64,000 nucleotides of DNA from NCBI GenBank assembly GCA_016714045.1, contig JADJNY010000005.1:310001-374000 (forward strand), given 5' to 3'. The notes beneath the pieces are model-generated. The model searched no databases. It was not told the DNA's origin and saw only the letters and a program-made list of their open reading frames with translations. Positions 18,918 to 28,258 of the stretch are shown here, piece after piece (position 1 is the stretch's first letter; each line of letters begins with the position of its first letter). Source of the DNA: Planctomycetota bacterium. Lineage in GTDB: Bacteria > Planctomycetota > UBA1135 > GCA-002686595. Position numbers and translations under genes: made by a program.

Positions 18918-20672
18918 TCAGTCGAGGTCGAGCTGGGTCACGCGCAACACTTCGTCCGGCGTGGTCTGGCCGGCGAGGATCTTCTGCCGGCCGTCTTCGC
19001 GCAGCGTGATCATGCCGCGTTCGACGGCGGTGCGCTTCATCACCGAGGCCGTGGCGTTCGTCATGATCTGCGTGCGCAGCACTTCGTCGACGGGCAGGAA
19101 CTCGTAGATCGCCGTACGACCGGAATACCCGGACTGGAAGCACTCGTCGCAGCCCTTGCCGACGGCGATCTTCCCGCCCATCTGGTCGGTCGCGAGGCCG
19201 ACCTTCTTCAGCTTCGCCGTGGCCTCGGGCGAGATCGGCACGTAGGTGTGGCAGTGCTTGCAGATCGTGCGCACGAGGCGCTGCGCGATCACGAGCACGA
19301 GCGAGCTCGACACGAGGTAGGGCTCGACGCCCTGGTCCACCATGCGCTGGATCGTCGACGGTGCGTCGTTCGTGTGCACCGTGCTGAACACGAGGTGGCC
19401 GGTGAGCGCGGCGCGGATGGCGATGTCGGCCGTCTCGCGGTCGCGGATTTCGCCGACCATCATCACGTCGGGGTCCTGGCGCAGGAACGAGCGCAGTCCC
19501 GCGGCGAACGTCAGGCCCTTCTTGACGTTGACCTGCACCTGGCTCACGCCGGGGAGCGAGTACTCGACCGGGTCCTCGATCGTGAGGACGTTCTTCTGCG
19601 TCGTGTCGACCTCGGCCATGCCCGCGTAGAGCGTCGTCGTCTTGCCCGAACCGGTCGGCCCCGTGACCAGGATGATCCCGTGGCTGTAGTTCAGGTACTC
19701 CCGCAGCATGTCGCGGTTCTTCTCGGAGAGCCCGATCTCGTCGAGCGAGTAGACCTTCGCGGTCTTGTCGAGGAGACGCATGACGATGCGCTCGCCGTTC
19801 GTCGTCGGAACGGAGCTGATGCGCACGTCGACCTCGCCGTCGCCGATCTTGATCGTGGCGCGGCCGTCCTGGGGGAGGCGGCGCTCGGCGATGTCCATCT
19901 TGCCCATCACCTTGATGCGGCTGATGATCGCTTCCTGCGCCTTCCGCGGGATCGGATCCATGTCGTACAGGATGCCGTCGATGCGGAAGCGCGACTGCAT
20001 GCGGTCGGCGTACGGATGGAAGTGCACGTCCGACGCGCGCAGCTTGAGCGCCTGGAACAGGATCGTGTTGACGAGCTTGATGATCGGCGCCTTGTTGGCG
20101 ACGTCGAGCACGTCTTCCGACTCGTCGATCTGGTCCGCGAGCCCGGCGATGTTGCCGTCCTCGTTCACGTCCGCGAGCGCCTCGTCGACACCGTCCGCCT
20201 TGTGGCGGTAGGCGCGCGCGAGCAGCGTCGTGATCTCGACGCGCGGCGCGAGCACCGGGTCGATCTCGGCGCCGAGCATCGCCGCGAGGTCGTCCATCGG
20301 GTGCGGCGCGAGCGGCATGCACGTCGCGACCTTGTAGACGTTGGACGTCTCTTCCAGCGCGACGAGGTTGTAGTTGCGCGCGAAGTGCACCGGCACGCGG
20401 TTCACGAAGCCGCCGGGCACGCGCGTGCCCTCCAGGCTCTTCCGGAACTCGTACCCGAGGTGCTTGGCGTAGATCTGGAGCAGCGTCGGCTCGTCCAGGT
20501 ACTCCTTCTGCAGGATCACGCGGTCGAGCGACTCGCCGGTGGCGCCCGCGACGCGCCGGCACTCCTCGAGCCGGTCGCGCGAGAGCCCGGCGTCGACGAG
20601 CATCTCGCCGATCGAGTTGAGCGGGGCCGTGCTGGCGGCCGAGCCGCCAGGGGAGGTCGGGGAGGGAGTCAC
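18918..20672 (-). CDS. gspE: Type II secretion ATPase GspE
   Basis: The 584-residue cytoplasmic hexameric ATPase powers pseudopilus growth. The N-terminal GspE N1/N2-type domain (about 20-165) precedes the ATPase core. Walker A is GPTGSGKT at 338-345, the Asp box is TIEDPVEYSLPG, Walker B is DPDVMMVGEIRD, and the His box is TGHLVFSTVHTNDA. The zinc-binding tetracysteine is complete (Cys471, Cys474, Cys508, Cys511). The stop of gspD lies 4 bases upstream of its start. Confidence 0.96.
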   Translation of the reverse strand: MTPSPTSPGGSAASTAPLNSIGEMLVDAGLSRDRLEECRRVAGATGESLDRVILQKEYLDEPTLLQIYAKHLGYEFRKSLEGTRVPGGFVNRVPVHFARNYNLVALEETSNVYKVATCMPLAPHPMDDLAAMLGAEIDPVLAPRVEITTLLARAYRHKADGVDEALADVNEDGNIAGLADQIDESEDVLDVANKAPIIKLVNTILFQALKLRASDVHFHPYADRMQSRFRIDGILYDMDPIPRKAQEAIISRIKVMGKMDIAERRLPQDGRATIKIGDGEVDVRISSVPTTNGERIVMRLLDKTAKVYSLDEIGLSEKNRDMLREYLNYSHGIILVTGPTGSGKTTTLYAGMAEVDTTQKNVLTIEDPVEYSLPGVSQVQVNVKKGLTFAAGLRSFLRQDPDVMMVGEIRDRETADIAIRAALTGHLVFSTVHTNDAPSTIQRMVDQGVEPYLVSSSLVLVIAQRLVRTICKHCHTYVPISPEATAKLKKVGLATDQMGGKIAVGKGCDECFQSGYSGRTAIYEFLPVDEVLRTQIMTNATASVMKRTAVERGMITLREDGRQKILAGQTTPDEVLRVTQLDLD

Positions 20673-20676
20673 GCGA

Positions 20677-22992
20677 TCAGTCCTTGCCGCCCTGCTGGGT
20701 GGCCTGCTTCTCCGAGGCTTCGCGGGTCAGCTCGCGCATGCGCACCGGGTCGATGCCGACGGAGTTCGCGTCGACCTCGCCGCGCGCGGGGCTGCGGTAG
20801 AGCGGCACTTCGAAGCCGCGCAGGTCGATGCCCTTCTCGTCTTTGCCGAAGCGCGGGTCGATGACGCGGATGCGGTCGACGCCGATCGTGTCCGCGGCTT
20901 CGAGCTTCTTCCGGTAGGAGACCTCGGCGAGGTCGGCGAAGTCCTTGTCGCGCAAGATGTGCGGCGTCACGAAGAAGTAGAGCGTCGTGCGCTGCGCGGT
21001 GTCCGAGTCGCTGCGGAAGAGGAACCCGAGGATCGGGATGTCGTCGACCCACGGGATGCCCGAGCGGCTCTTGGTCTTGTTGTCCGTGACGATGCCGCCG
21101 ATCACCATCGTGTCGCCGTCCGGGACGTTCACGGTCGTATCGATCGTGCGCGTGGTCTTCGGCGGCGGGATCGCGCCGCTGACCTGCCCGGTGAAGTTCG
21201 ACACTTCGAGCGAGACCTTGAGGCGCAGGTAGCGGCTCGCGCTGATCGTCGGCGAGATCTGCATCGTGATGCCGGCGTTCACGTAGTCGCGGAAGTTCTC
21301 CTGCGTCTGACCGCCGACGCCGCCGGTGGCAGTGACCTGCGTCGTCGGCTGCTCGTCCTTGCTGACGACCTTCGCGCTGCCGTTGTTGTTCACCAGCACC
21401 GAAGGGATGTTGAGCACGTTCGAGTCACGGCGGCCCTTCAGCGCACCGAGCAGGATCGGCAGGTTGAACTCGCTGCCGCGGAGGATGCCGGCCGTGATGC
21501 CCTGCGGCGGAGCGCCGTCGCCGGAGACGTTCGGGACGCGCACGTCCGGGACGCCGTCGTTGTTCGTGTCCTGGAACGTCGAGAGACCGAAGCTCGTCAC
21601 GCCGAACGCGCCGGGCAGGCTGGCGCCGCCGAGCTCGACCGCGAGGTTGAGCGAGTCCTGGCCCGACAGCTCGATGAGCGCCGTCTCGATCAGCACCTGG
21701 TCCTGGCGGTGGTCGAGGCGCTTGATCAGCTCGCGCACTTCGTCGAAGCGCGTGCGGTTCGCGGCGATCAAGAGCGAGTTCGTCACCTTGTCCGCGACGA
21801 CGACGATCTCGTTGCGGCCGCTGCTCGCGGTCGAGGTCTGGGCGCCGCCCGCGCGGTTGCCCGCCGCGGGGCCGGGGCCGGTGGGGGCGACGCGCTGCGC
21901 GTCCTTGATGAAGTCGTCGAGCGTCTTCGCGAGGTCCTCCGCGGCGACGTTCTCGAGGCTGTAGATGTGGTACGTGCGCTCCTGCTGCGGCTCGTCGACG
22001 TCGAGGCGCGCGACGAGTTCCTTGATGCGCGGCATGTCCTCGCTCATCGCCATGATGATCAGCGAGTTCGTGCGCGGATCGGTCATGATCTTCGTCTCGC
22101 CCTGACCGCCTTGGATCGGGGCGGTGACGCCCTGACCCGCGTTCGGGTTCGCGCCCGCGCGGCCCTGGAGCGCGCGCTTCGACGCGTCGAGCAGCTCCTC
22201 GACGAGGCTCGCGATCTCGTCCGCCGCGGCGAACTCGAGCTTGATGATGTCGAACTCGGGCGGCTCGATCGTCGTCTTCGACGCCGCGTCGACGAAGTGC
22301 AGCATGCGCACGATCGACGCGACGTTGCTGCCGAAGCCCGTGATGATCAGCGAGTTCGCGCCGACCGGGATGATCTGCTGCGTGTTCGCGTCGGTGAACA
22401 TCGTGCGCATCGAGTTCGACAGCGTGCGCACGTCCGTGTTGGGGAGGTCGATGACCGTCGTGATCAGCGTCGCGGGCTGGTCCGCGAAGCGCTCGATGTC
22501 CTCCGGCTGAACGTAGGTCGCGTCGTTGCGCACCTGCGGGCCGCCGCGACCCGCGGTCGCGTTCAGGCTCTGGATCAGCACGACGGACAGGTGGTCCGGG
22601 CCGATCTTGATGCACACGAAGTCGTTGATGATCATCATGATCTGGAAGAACGAGTAGAAGTCGCTCTTCGGGATCCGCTTCGGGCCGAACATGCGCAGCT
22701 GATAGTTCTTCAGCACGCCGGCCGTCTCCTTCGTGTACGTGAAGTTGATGCCGGTCACTTCCTGGCAGATCTTCACGAACTGATCGAGCTTCATCCCCTC
22801 GGGGTCGTCCGTCTCGTCGAACGTGAGGACGTAGAAGTCGCCGACCTCCTGGATCGCGGGCACCTTGCCGCCCTGGGTCCCGGGGGCGCTCGCCCCACCC
22901 AGGGGCGCCGGGTTCCCCTGGCCGGCGGGCGGGTTCTGCGAGAGCGGGACGCTCGAGGCGAGCAGGGGGAGCGCGGCGAGGAGGGCGATCAT
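20677..22992 (-). CDS. gspD: Type II secretion outer-membrane secretin GspD
   Basis: The 771-residue secretin has a signal peptide at 1-13 (IALLAALPLLASS) and then a Gly/Pro linker. The N0-like domain is about 50-125. Three N1-N3 repeats end in TNSLIIT/TNSLIIMA/TNSLLIAA-type strands. The secretin core holds VLIETALIELSG, VLNIPSVLVNNNGSAKV and the closing VPDGDTMVIGGI with IPWVDDIPILGFLFRS. A thrombospondin-3-like calcium loop (DTNNDGVPDV) interrupts the core. It opens the D-E-F-G-H-I-J operon. Upstream on the minus strand a GATAAG box about 27 nt before the ATG may be the -10. No GspC, K, L or M is in the cluster. Confidence 0.95.
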   Translation of the reverse strand: MIALLAALPLLASSVPLSQNPPAGQGNPAPLGGASAPGTQGGKVPAIQEVGDFYVLTFDETDDPEGMKLDQFVKICQEVTGINFTYTKETAGVLKNYQLRMFGPKRIPKSDFYSFFQIMMIINDFVCIKIGPDHLSVVLIQSLNATAGRGGPQVRNDATYVQPEDIERFADQPATLITTVIDLPNTDVRTLSNSMRTMFTDANTQQIIPVGANSLIITGFGSNVASIVRMLHFVDAASKTTIEPPEFDIIKLEFAAADEIASLVEELLDASKRALQGRAGANPNAGQGVTAPIQGGQGETKIMTDPRTNSLIIMAMSEDMPRIKELVARLDVDEPQQERTYHIYSLENVAAEDLAKTLDDFIKDAQRVAPTGPGPAAGNRAGGAQTSTASSGRNEIVVVADKVTNSLLIAANRTRFDEVRELIKRLDHRQDQVLIETALIELSGQDSLNLAVELGGASLPGAFGVTSFGLSTFQDTNNDGVPDVRVPNVSGDGAPPQGITAGILRGSEFNLPILLGALKGRRDSNVLNIPSVLVNNNGSAKVVSKDEQPTTQVTATGGVGGQTQENFRDYVNAGITMQISPTISASRYLRLKVSLEVSNFTGQVSGAIPPPKTTRTIDTTVNVPDGDTMVIGGIVTDNKTKSRSGIPWVDDIPILGFLFRSDSDTAQRTTLYFFVTPHILRDKDFADLAEVSYRKKLEAADTIGVDRIRVIDPRFGKDEKGIDLRGFEVPLYRSPARGEVDANSVGIDPVRMRELTREASEKQATQQGGKD

Positions 22993-23085
22993 GGTCGTCG
23001 GGGTGGGCCTGGTTTGGTCTTATCCCGTTGGAAACGTGCGAGTTAGGCACCGCTTCCAGGGCGGGGCCGCACTCTAGGGGGAGCG

Positions 23086-23174
23086 CTCCCGGGAGTCAAA
23101 CCGGGAGGCGGCAAACTCTTCCCACGGAGAGCGGCGCGCGAAGGACGTCGACCGCGCGCGAAACTTCCCGTGGG
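23086..23174. other. Structured divergent intergenic region between gspD and the EIIA-like gene
   Basis: Two inverted repeats lie in the 285-base gap. CTCCCGG (23086-23092) pairs with CCGGGAG (23101-23107) over an 8-nt loop. CCCACGG (23121-23127) pairs with CCGTGGG (23168-23174) around an inner CGCGCG/CGCGCG pair, making a long nested hairpin. They lie between divergent transcription units, so they are not terminators of either flanking gene. They may be operator or leader structures. Function unknown. Confidence 0.4.
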
Positions 23175-23261
23175 GATTCGCCTTCGACCGTTCTCCCCCG
23201 CGACTCGAGCACGACCTCGCGCTGTCCGCGATCGCGCTTCCCAAGCTGGAGAGGCGCTCGC

Positions 23262-23267
23262 TATGCT
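23262..23267 (+). promoter_or_regulatory. -10-like box TATGCT before the EIIA-like gene
   Basis: TATGCT (5 of 6 consensus bases) ends exactly 10 nt before the ATG at 23278, the leaderless-type spacing seen before 11523, 34374 and 46344. It overlaps an alternative in-frame ATG at 23263. That alternative is preceded by GGAGAGG at 23248-23254 with 8-nt spacing, a good ribosome site. The two readings exclude each other. Confidence 0.35.
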
Positions 23268-23277
23268 CCCGGGCTCC

Positions 23278-23754
23278 ATGCGCCTCTCGGAGCTCTTCCC
23301 GGTGGAGGACGTCCTCGTCCGCTTCCAACCGGGCGACAAGTGGGACGCGATCCGTCAACTCGTCGACCACCTCGTGCGCCGGGGGCGCCTTCCGCAGAGC
23401 GCGGCCGCTTCGATCGTCGAGGCCGTGCTCGCCCGCGAGCGTTCCATGTCGACCGGGATGGAGAACGGGATCGCGATCCCGCACGCCGCCGTCGACGGGG
23501 TCGAGCGCGTCGTCGCGTGCCTCGGGGTCGTCGGCGGCGAAGCCGGCCTCAAGTTCGAGAGCATCGACGGGAAGCCGACGCGGATCGTGATCCTGCTCGT
23601 CATCCCGCGCGCGCAGAAGCTCCTGCACATCCGCACGCTCGCGGACATCTGCCGCGTCGTGTCCCGCGAGAACGTGCGCGAGCACCTGCTCGCGGCGAAG
23701 ACCGCCGAGGAAGCCTGGGTCACGCTCTCCGAGGGCGACGCCGCGCGGCGCTGA
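23278..23754 (+). CDS. PTS EIIA type-2 (PtsN-like) domain protein
   Basis: The 158-residue protein is a single fructose/mannitol-type EIIA domain. The phosphorylatable histidine is His69 in NGIAIPHA, and the flanking RERSMSTGMENGIAIPHA and LLVIPRAQKLLHIRTLADI segments match PtsN (EIIA-Ntr). In other bacteria stand-alone EIIA-Ntr regulates potassium and nitrogen metabolism through phosphorylation state. No EI, HPr or transporter domain lies nearby. The start could instead be ATG 23263 (five residues longer), which has a better ribosome site. The next gene follows after 31 bases and is probably cotranscribed. Confidence 0.88.
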   Translation: MRLSELFPVEDVLVRFQPGDKWDAIRQLVDHLVRRGRLPQSAAASIVEAVLARERSMSTGMENGIAIPHAAVDGVERVVACLGVVGGEAGLKFESIDGKPTRIVILLVIPRAQKLLHIRTLADICRVVSRENVREHLLAAKTAEEAWVTLSEGDAARR

Positions 23755-23785
23755 GGCCGCGCCGTCGGGATCGGGAGGCCGCCTC

Positions 23786-26480
23786 GTGCGCGTCCTCGCC
23801 TGGCTCGCCGCCTTCCTCGCGGGCGCTGCGGGCCTCGGCTTCGAAGCCCTCCTGATCGGCGCCTCGGGGACCTGCCTCGGGTACGCCTCGTCGGCGGCGA
23901 TCGGCCTCGCCGTGTTCCTGGCCGCGTGGGCCGTCGGCGCCTGGTGCGCCGGGCGCGTCGCGCCCCGCCCCGGCCGGATCGTCGCGGTCGGCGTGCTGCT
24001 CGCGCTCGCGGGCACGGCCGGGACCGCCGCGGTGCTGCGCATGGGGGCCTCGGGCGCGCCGTTCGCCACCGCGGCGCTGGTCGCGGTGCTTGCGATCGGT
24101 GGCGTCGCGTGGCTCCAGGGCTTCCTACTCCCGTGGATCGCCGTCGCGGAGCGCGCGGTCGCGAACGCGCGCGCTCGCGACGTCGCCGCGCTCTACGCGG
24201 CGAACCTCGCGGGGTGCGCGGTCGGCGCGCAGGTCGTCGCCGGGACGCTCGTCGGAAGCCACGGGCGTCTCGTCGCCGCGTGCGCATCGGGCGCGCTCGC
24301 GCTCTTCTCCCGCGCTCCTCGCGGCCTGGCTTCTCGCGCAGGGGAGCTCCGCGCGCAGCGCACCCGATCGGGAGCCGCGCGCCGAGTCCGACGCCGCAGG
24401 TCGACCGCACGGCCTGTCCTTCCCACGCGCCGCCCTCGTCGTCGGGCTCGCGACGGGCTGGGTCGCGGCGAACGAGTGGATCGGCCTGCGCCTCTCTGCG
24501 CTCTGGCTCGGCGGCATGGAGCCCGCGCTGCGCGCCGCGCTCGTCGCCATCCTCCTCGCGCTCGCCGCGGGTGCGTTCGTCCTGCCGAGATTGCTCCCGC
24601 GCGGGGCGCGCGGCGTGCTGTGGGCGCTGCTCCTCGCCGGTCTCGGCGCGCCGTGGTTCGTGGACTTCGGGCGGGCGCTCGCGCCGTTGGGCGTGCCGAG
24701 TTCCGCCACGGACGGGCTCCTGGCGGCGCTCGTGCTCGTCGGTCCGCCGCTCGTGGCGCTCGGAGCGCTCGTCCCGCTCGTCCACCGCTCGCTCGCGACG
24801 CCGACGCCCGCGGCGCTCGGTCGGCTGCTCTTGCACGAGGCGTGGGGAGCGCTCCTCGCGATCCCGCTCGCGCACTTCGTGCTCGTGCCGCTCGGCGGCC
24901 TCGCGCTCGCCGCTGCGTTCGGGCTGGTGCTCGGCGCCGCGGCCGTCCTCGCGTGCGGCCGGGCCGCGCCGCGACTCGCGCTCGCCGCGCTCGTCGTCTG
25001 CTGCGGCGCCTCCGCGCGGCTCCTCCTCGCTCCGCCGCTCTCCGCGTCCGCGCCGGCGTACGTGAACCCCGCGTTGACCGTGCTCTCGCTCCGCGAAGAC
25101 CGCGAGTTCGCCGTCGCGGTCGTCGACGACGGCGTGCGCGGCGAGCGGACGCTGTTCACGGACGGCTTCCGCGCCGCGGGCACGGGGCGCGAGTACCGCT
25201 ACATGCAGGTGCTCGGACACCTGCCGGTGCTGCTCCACCCCGCGCCGAAGCGCGTCGCGGTGCTGGCGCTCGGCACGGGCACGACGCTCGGCAGCGTCGC
25301 CGCGCATCCGGAGGTCGACGCGATCGACGTGCTCGAGATCGCGCCCGCCGTCGTCGCGGCCGCGCCGTGGTTCGAGGCGAAGAACCACGGCGTGCTCGCG
25401 CGCGAGCCCGAGCGCGTGCACGTGCTGCTCGGCGACGGACGGCGCACTCTCGCCGATCGGCCCGGGGCCTACGACGTGGTCACGATGGAGCCCCTGCTGC
25501 CCGACTCGCCGTTCGGCGTCTACCTCTACACACGCGAGTTCTACGCGCAGGCGCGGCGTGCGCTCCGGCCCGGAGGTCTCCTCTGCCAGTGGGTCCCGCC
25601 GCACGCCCTCGAGCCCGCTACGTTCCGCGCGGTGCTCGCGACGTTCGCTGCGGAGTTCCCCTGGAGCGGCGTGTGGCTCGCCGGCACGCAGGTCGTGCTC
25701 GTCGGCGGCGAGAGCGAGCCCGCACTGGAGCCCGCGCGCTTCCCGGCGGAGGGCGCGCTGCGCGCGACGCTTGCGACGCTCGGCCTCGCGTCGCCCGCGG
25801 GGGTCGCGGCGCGCTACGTCGGTTCGCCACGCTGCGACGAGGCCGCGGACGGCGCGTTGCTCACCGACGAGCACCCGTGGGTCGTGTACCGCCCGCGACG
25901 CGCGGGCGCAGCGCTGCTCGCCGACCTGCCCGACAACCTGGCCGCGCTACGCGCGCTGCGCGCGCCGCTTCCCGAGCGTTGGGCGGCGGTCGTCGGGCCG
26001 GGGGGCGCGGAGCTCCGCGCCGGCCTCGCCGAGCTGCAGCGCGCACGGGCGGAGCTCGCGAGCGAGGAGGCGCGACAGCGCGGCGTCCCGCGCGCGGACG
26101 CGACGGCCCTCCTGCGCGAGGCGCGCGGGCTCGCGCGGCGCTCCGCGCGGGGCGATCCGGAGCTCGTCGAGTTCGAGGAGGAGCTCGAGTTCCTCGACGT
26201 CGTCCGCCGCGGCGTCGCCGAGCTCGCGAAACCGGACGCGCACGCGGCGCAGCTCGCGCTCGAGCGTGCCGCCGAGCTGCGGCCCGAGCGCGCGGACGTC
26301 GCGCTCTACCTCGCGGTCGCGCGCGAGCGCGCGGGGGACCCCGACGCCGCGCGCGCGGTCGAACGCGCCGTCGCGCTCTGTCCGCGGCTTGCTCGGACGC
26401 CGGAGGGGCTGCGCGCGCGGTCGCTCGGGCTCTCCGACGCCGCTTGGTGCACGCTCACGGCGCGCGCGGCCGCCCCGTGA
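23786..26480 (+). CDS. Polytopic membrane protein with spermidine-synthase-like domain and C-terminal helical repeats, frame-broken near 24309
   Basis: The start is GTG 23786 behind TCGGGAGG. Residues 1 to about 175 are in one frame and the rest is in another. Removing one C from the CCC at 24309-24311 joins them (LALFSALLAAWLLAQ) into about 897 residues. The first ~430 residues hold some 12-14 hydrophobic helices. They are followed by a class I methyltransferase-like aminopropyltransferase domain (about 460-720) with VAVLALGTGTTLGSVAAH, VHVLLGDGRRTL, YDVVTMEPLLP and YTREFYAQARRALRPGGLLCQWVP. The last ~150 residues are Ala/Glu-rich, TPR-like helices. Membrane-fused spermidine-synthase-like proteins are common in planctomycetes and proteobacteria, but their substrate is generally unknown and polyamine synthesis should not be assumed. 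Confidence 0.75.
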
Positions 26481-26737
26481 CGCCGCAGCACGGTGCATCC
26501 GGGGCGCGAACGGAGGGCACTCCGGGGCCACGCGCTGGAGCGCACGCGCGTCCGAAGCCCATGTTGAAGTTCCGTTTTCGTGTACGCGGAAGCTGCACAC
26601 GCCCGCGCCGATCGGGATGATCCACGCGGGGGGCGCGCGGGGGTGCGCGTCGCCAGGGACCGCGCCGGCCGGCCGCGCTCCCTCCGCCTTGGAGCGCGGT
26701 GCCGGCAGGCCCGCGCATGCCGAATCGCATGGAACCC

Positions 26738-28246
26738 ATGGACGCTTCTCTCCGCTTCGCTCGACTCCTCGCGCTTTCCCTCGCCGCCGCGCTCCCCGCG
26801 CAGGCGTCGCCCGTGCTCGCGACGCCCGCGACGCCGTCCGTCGCTCCGCGGGGCGAGACGCAGATCGACTTCGAGAAAGCCGCGCGCAACTTCCTCGCGG
26901 CGCGCGGCGTGCGCGATCCCGCGCCCGACGGGCTCGAGCTCGAGCCGCTCGTCGAGAAGCACTTCGTGCGCGCGCGTCTCGGCGCGTTCGAGGTCGTCTT
27001 CCCGAACAGCGGGCTCGCTCAGCGCTCCGAGGACCTGAAGCTCGCCGCACAGGCGCTGCTCGAGGCGCACGGGCGCTGGTTCGACTGGCTCAAGCCCGCG
27101 GGCCGCGACCAGAAGGCGCACCGTGAGGACCTCGCGACGCTCCTCGCGTGGGTGAAAAGCTGGAAGACACCGGCGCTCACGAAGCTCGCGGCCCAGGACG
27201 GTGGCGACCTCGGGAAGCTCCTTGGCGCGAGCGACGCGGTGAAGGCGGCGCTCGAGCGCTTCGAGGCCGCGATGCAGCGCGGCGAGGCGATCGGCGCCGC
27301 GCGCGAGACGCCGCAGCGCCTGCGCCTCTACCTGCTCCCGACGCGCCGCGACTTCGTCGAGTTCATGGCCGTCATCGGCTGGTTGCAGCCGGACCAGCGC
27401 GCCAACTACTGGCTCGACGCCGCCGCCGACTGGTCGCAGGCCCACTACAACTCCGACCAGATCATCGCGCTCGAGTACTCCGTGCCGAACCGGCCCGCGG
27501 GCGTCTACGACCAAGGCATGGGCATGGGGAAGGACGACCCGACGTTGCTCCAGCAGCAGGTCGTCCAGCTCGCGCTGAACGAGCTCTTCGACACGCTCTA
27601 CCAGGGCCGGGTGCCCGGCGCGTTCGTGCAGGGGCTCTCGATGAACCTCGTGATCGACCAGTTCGGCGAGATCAACACGCGCATCGACGGCGATCTGCGC
27701 GCGCGCGTCACGGGCAAGCGCGAGGTGTTCGTGCCCGGCGGCAACAAGGACGGCGGCCTCCTGACGAAGAACTCCGCGGACACGCGGTGGCGCGCGGAGC
27801 GCGGCAAGGACCACTGGTTCAAGCTCCTGCGCCAGTCGCAGAAGGAGGGGGAAGAGCTCGACCGCGCCGCGAAGAACCGCGCGGCGCTCTTCGCCGTGCG
27901 CTCGGACGACGGCGGGAAGCGTGAGCTCGTGCGCGCTCCGTTCCTCGGCTCCGCCGCGGTCGCGACGAAGGTCCCGCCCGAGGCGTTCGCGGGCGACTTC
28001 GCCGAGTTCCTGCGCGCCTACAAGTCCGCGTTCATCCACTGGCTGCAGTCGAAGGCGCTGAACTCAGAGAAGCCGTCGCGCGAGGCCTTCGCGCGGCTGA
28101 TCGCGAAGCTCGGCGATTCGGGGGCCTCGGGCGACTTCGAGAGCGTGTTCGCGGAGCTCTACTCCAAGCAGCCGCTCTCGAACGCGGAGTGCGACAAGGA
28201 TTGCCTCGAGGGCGAGTTCCTGCTCTGGCTCCAGCGCCAGAAGTGA
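26738..28246 (+). CDS. Exported protein of unknown function (about 502 aa)
   Basis: It begins with a signal peptide (ASLRFARLLALSLAAALPAQA). The mature protein is helix-rich and charged with no family I recognise. Residues near 190-260 (RLRLYLLPTRRDFVEFMAVIGWLQPDQRANYW, quoted here only to its first and last words) look like a conserved surface-associated domain resembling gluzincin-like or DUF1570-type proteins of planctomycetes. The canonical HExxH is absent (the equivalent helix reads QLALNELFDTLY). Upstream in-frame starts at 26717 and 26729 are possible. The 257-base gap before it holds only a short A/T-rich pocket near 26563-26582. Its stop shares a palindrome with the convergent next gene. 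Confidence 0.7.
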   Translation: MDASLRFARLLALSLAAALPAQASPVLATPATPSVAPRGETQIDFEKAARNFLAARGVRDPAPDGLELEPLVEKHFVRARLGAFEVVFPNSGLAQRSEDLKLAAQALLEAHGRWFDWLKPAGRDQKAHREDLATLLAWVKSWKTPALTKLAAQDGGDLGKLLGASDAVKAALERFEAAMQRGEAIGAARETPQRLRLYLLPTRRDFVEFMAVIGWLQPDQRANYWLDAAADWSQAHYNSDQIIALEYSVPNRPAGVYDQGMGMGKDDPTLLQQQVVQLALNELFDTLYQGRVPGAFVQGLSMNLVIDQFGEINTRIDGDLRARVTGKREVFVPGGNKDGGLLTKNSADTRWRAERGKDHWFKLLRQSQKEGEELDRAAKNRAALFAVRSDDGGKRELVRAPFLGSAAVATKVPPEAFAGDFAEFLRAYKSAFIHWLQSKALNSEKPSREAFARLIAKLGDSGASGDFESVFAELYSKQPLSNAECDKDCLEGEFLLWLQRQK

Positions 28247-28258
28247 CGCCCCGCGTCA
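28244..28258. terminator. Palindrome containing both convergent stop codons
   Basis: TGACGC-CCC-GCGTCA is a perfect 6-bp inverted repeat with a 3-nt loop. Its left arm begins with the TGA of the plus-strand gene and its right arm ends with the TCA (TGA on the minus strand) of the convergent fusion gene. It could act as a small bidirectional terminator, but the stem is short and has no T-tract. Confidence 0.35.
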
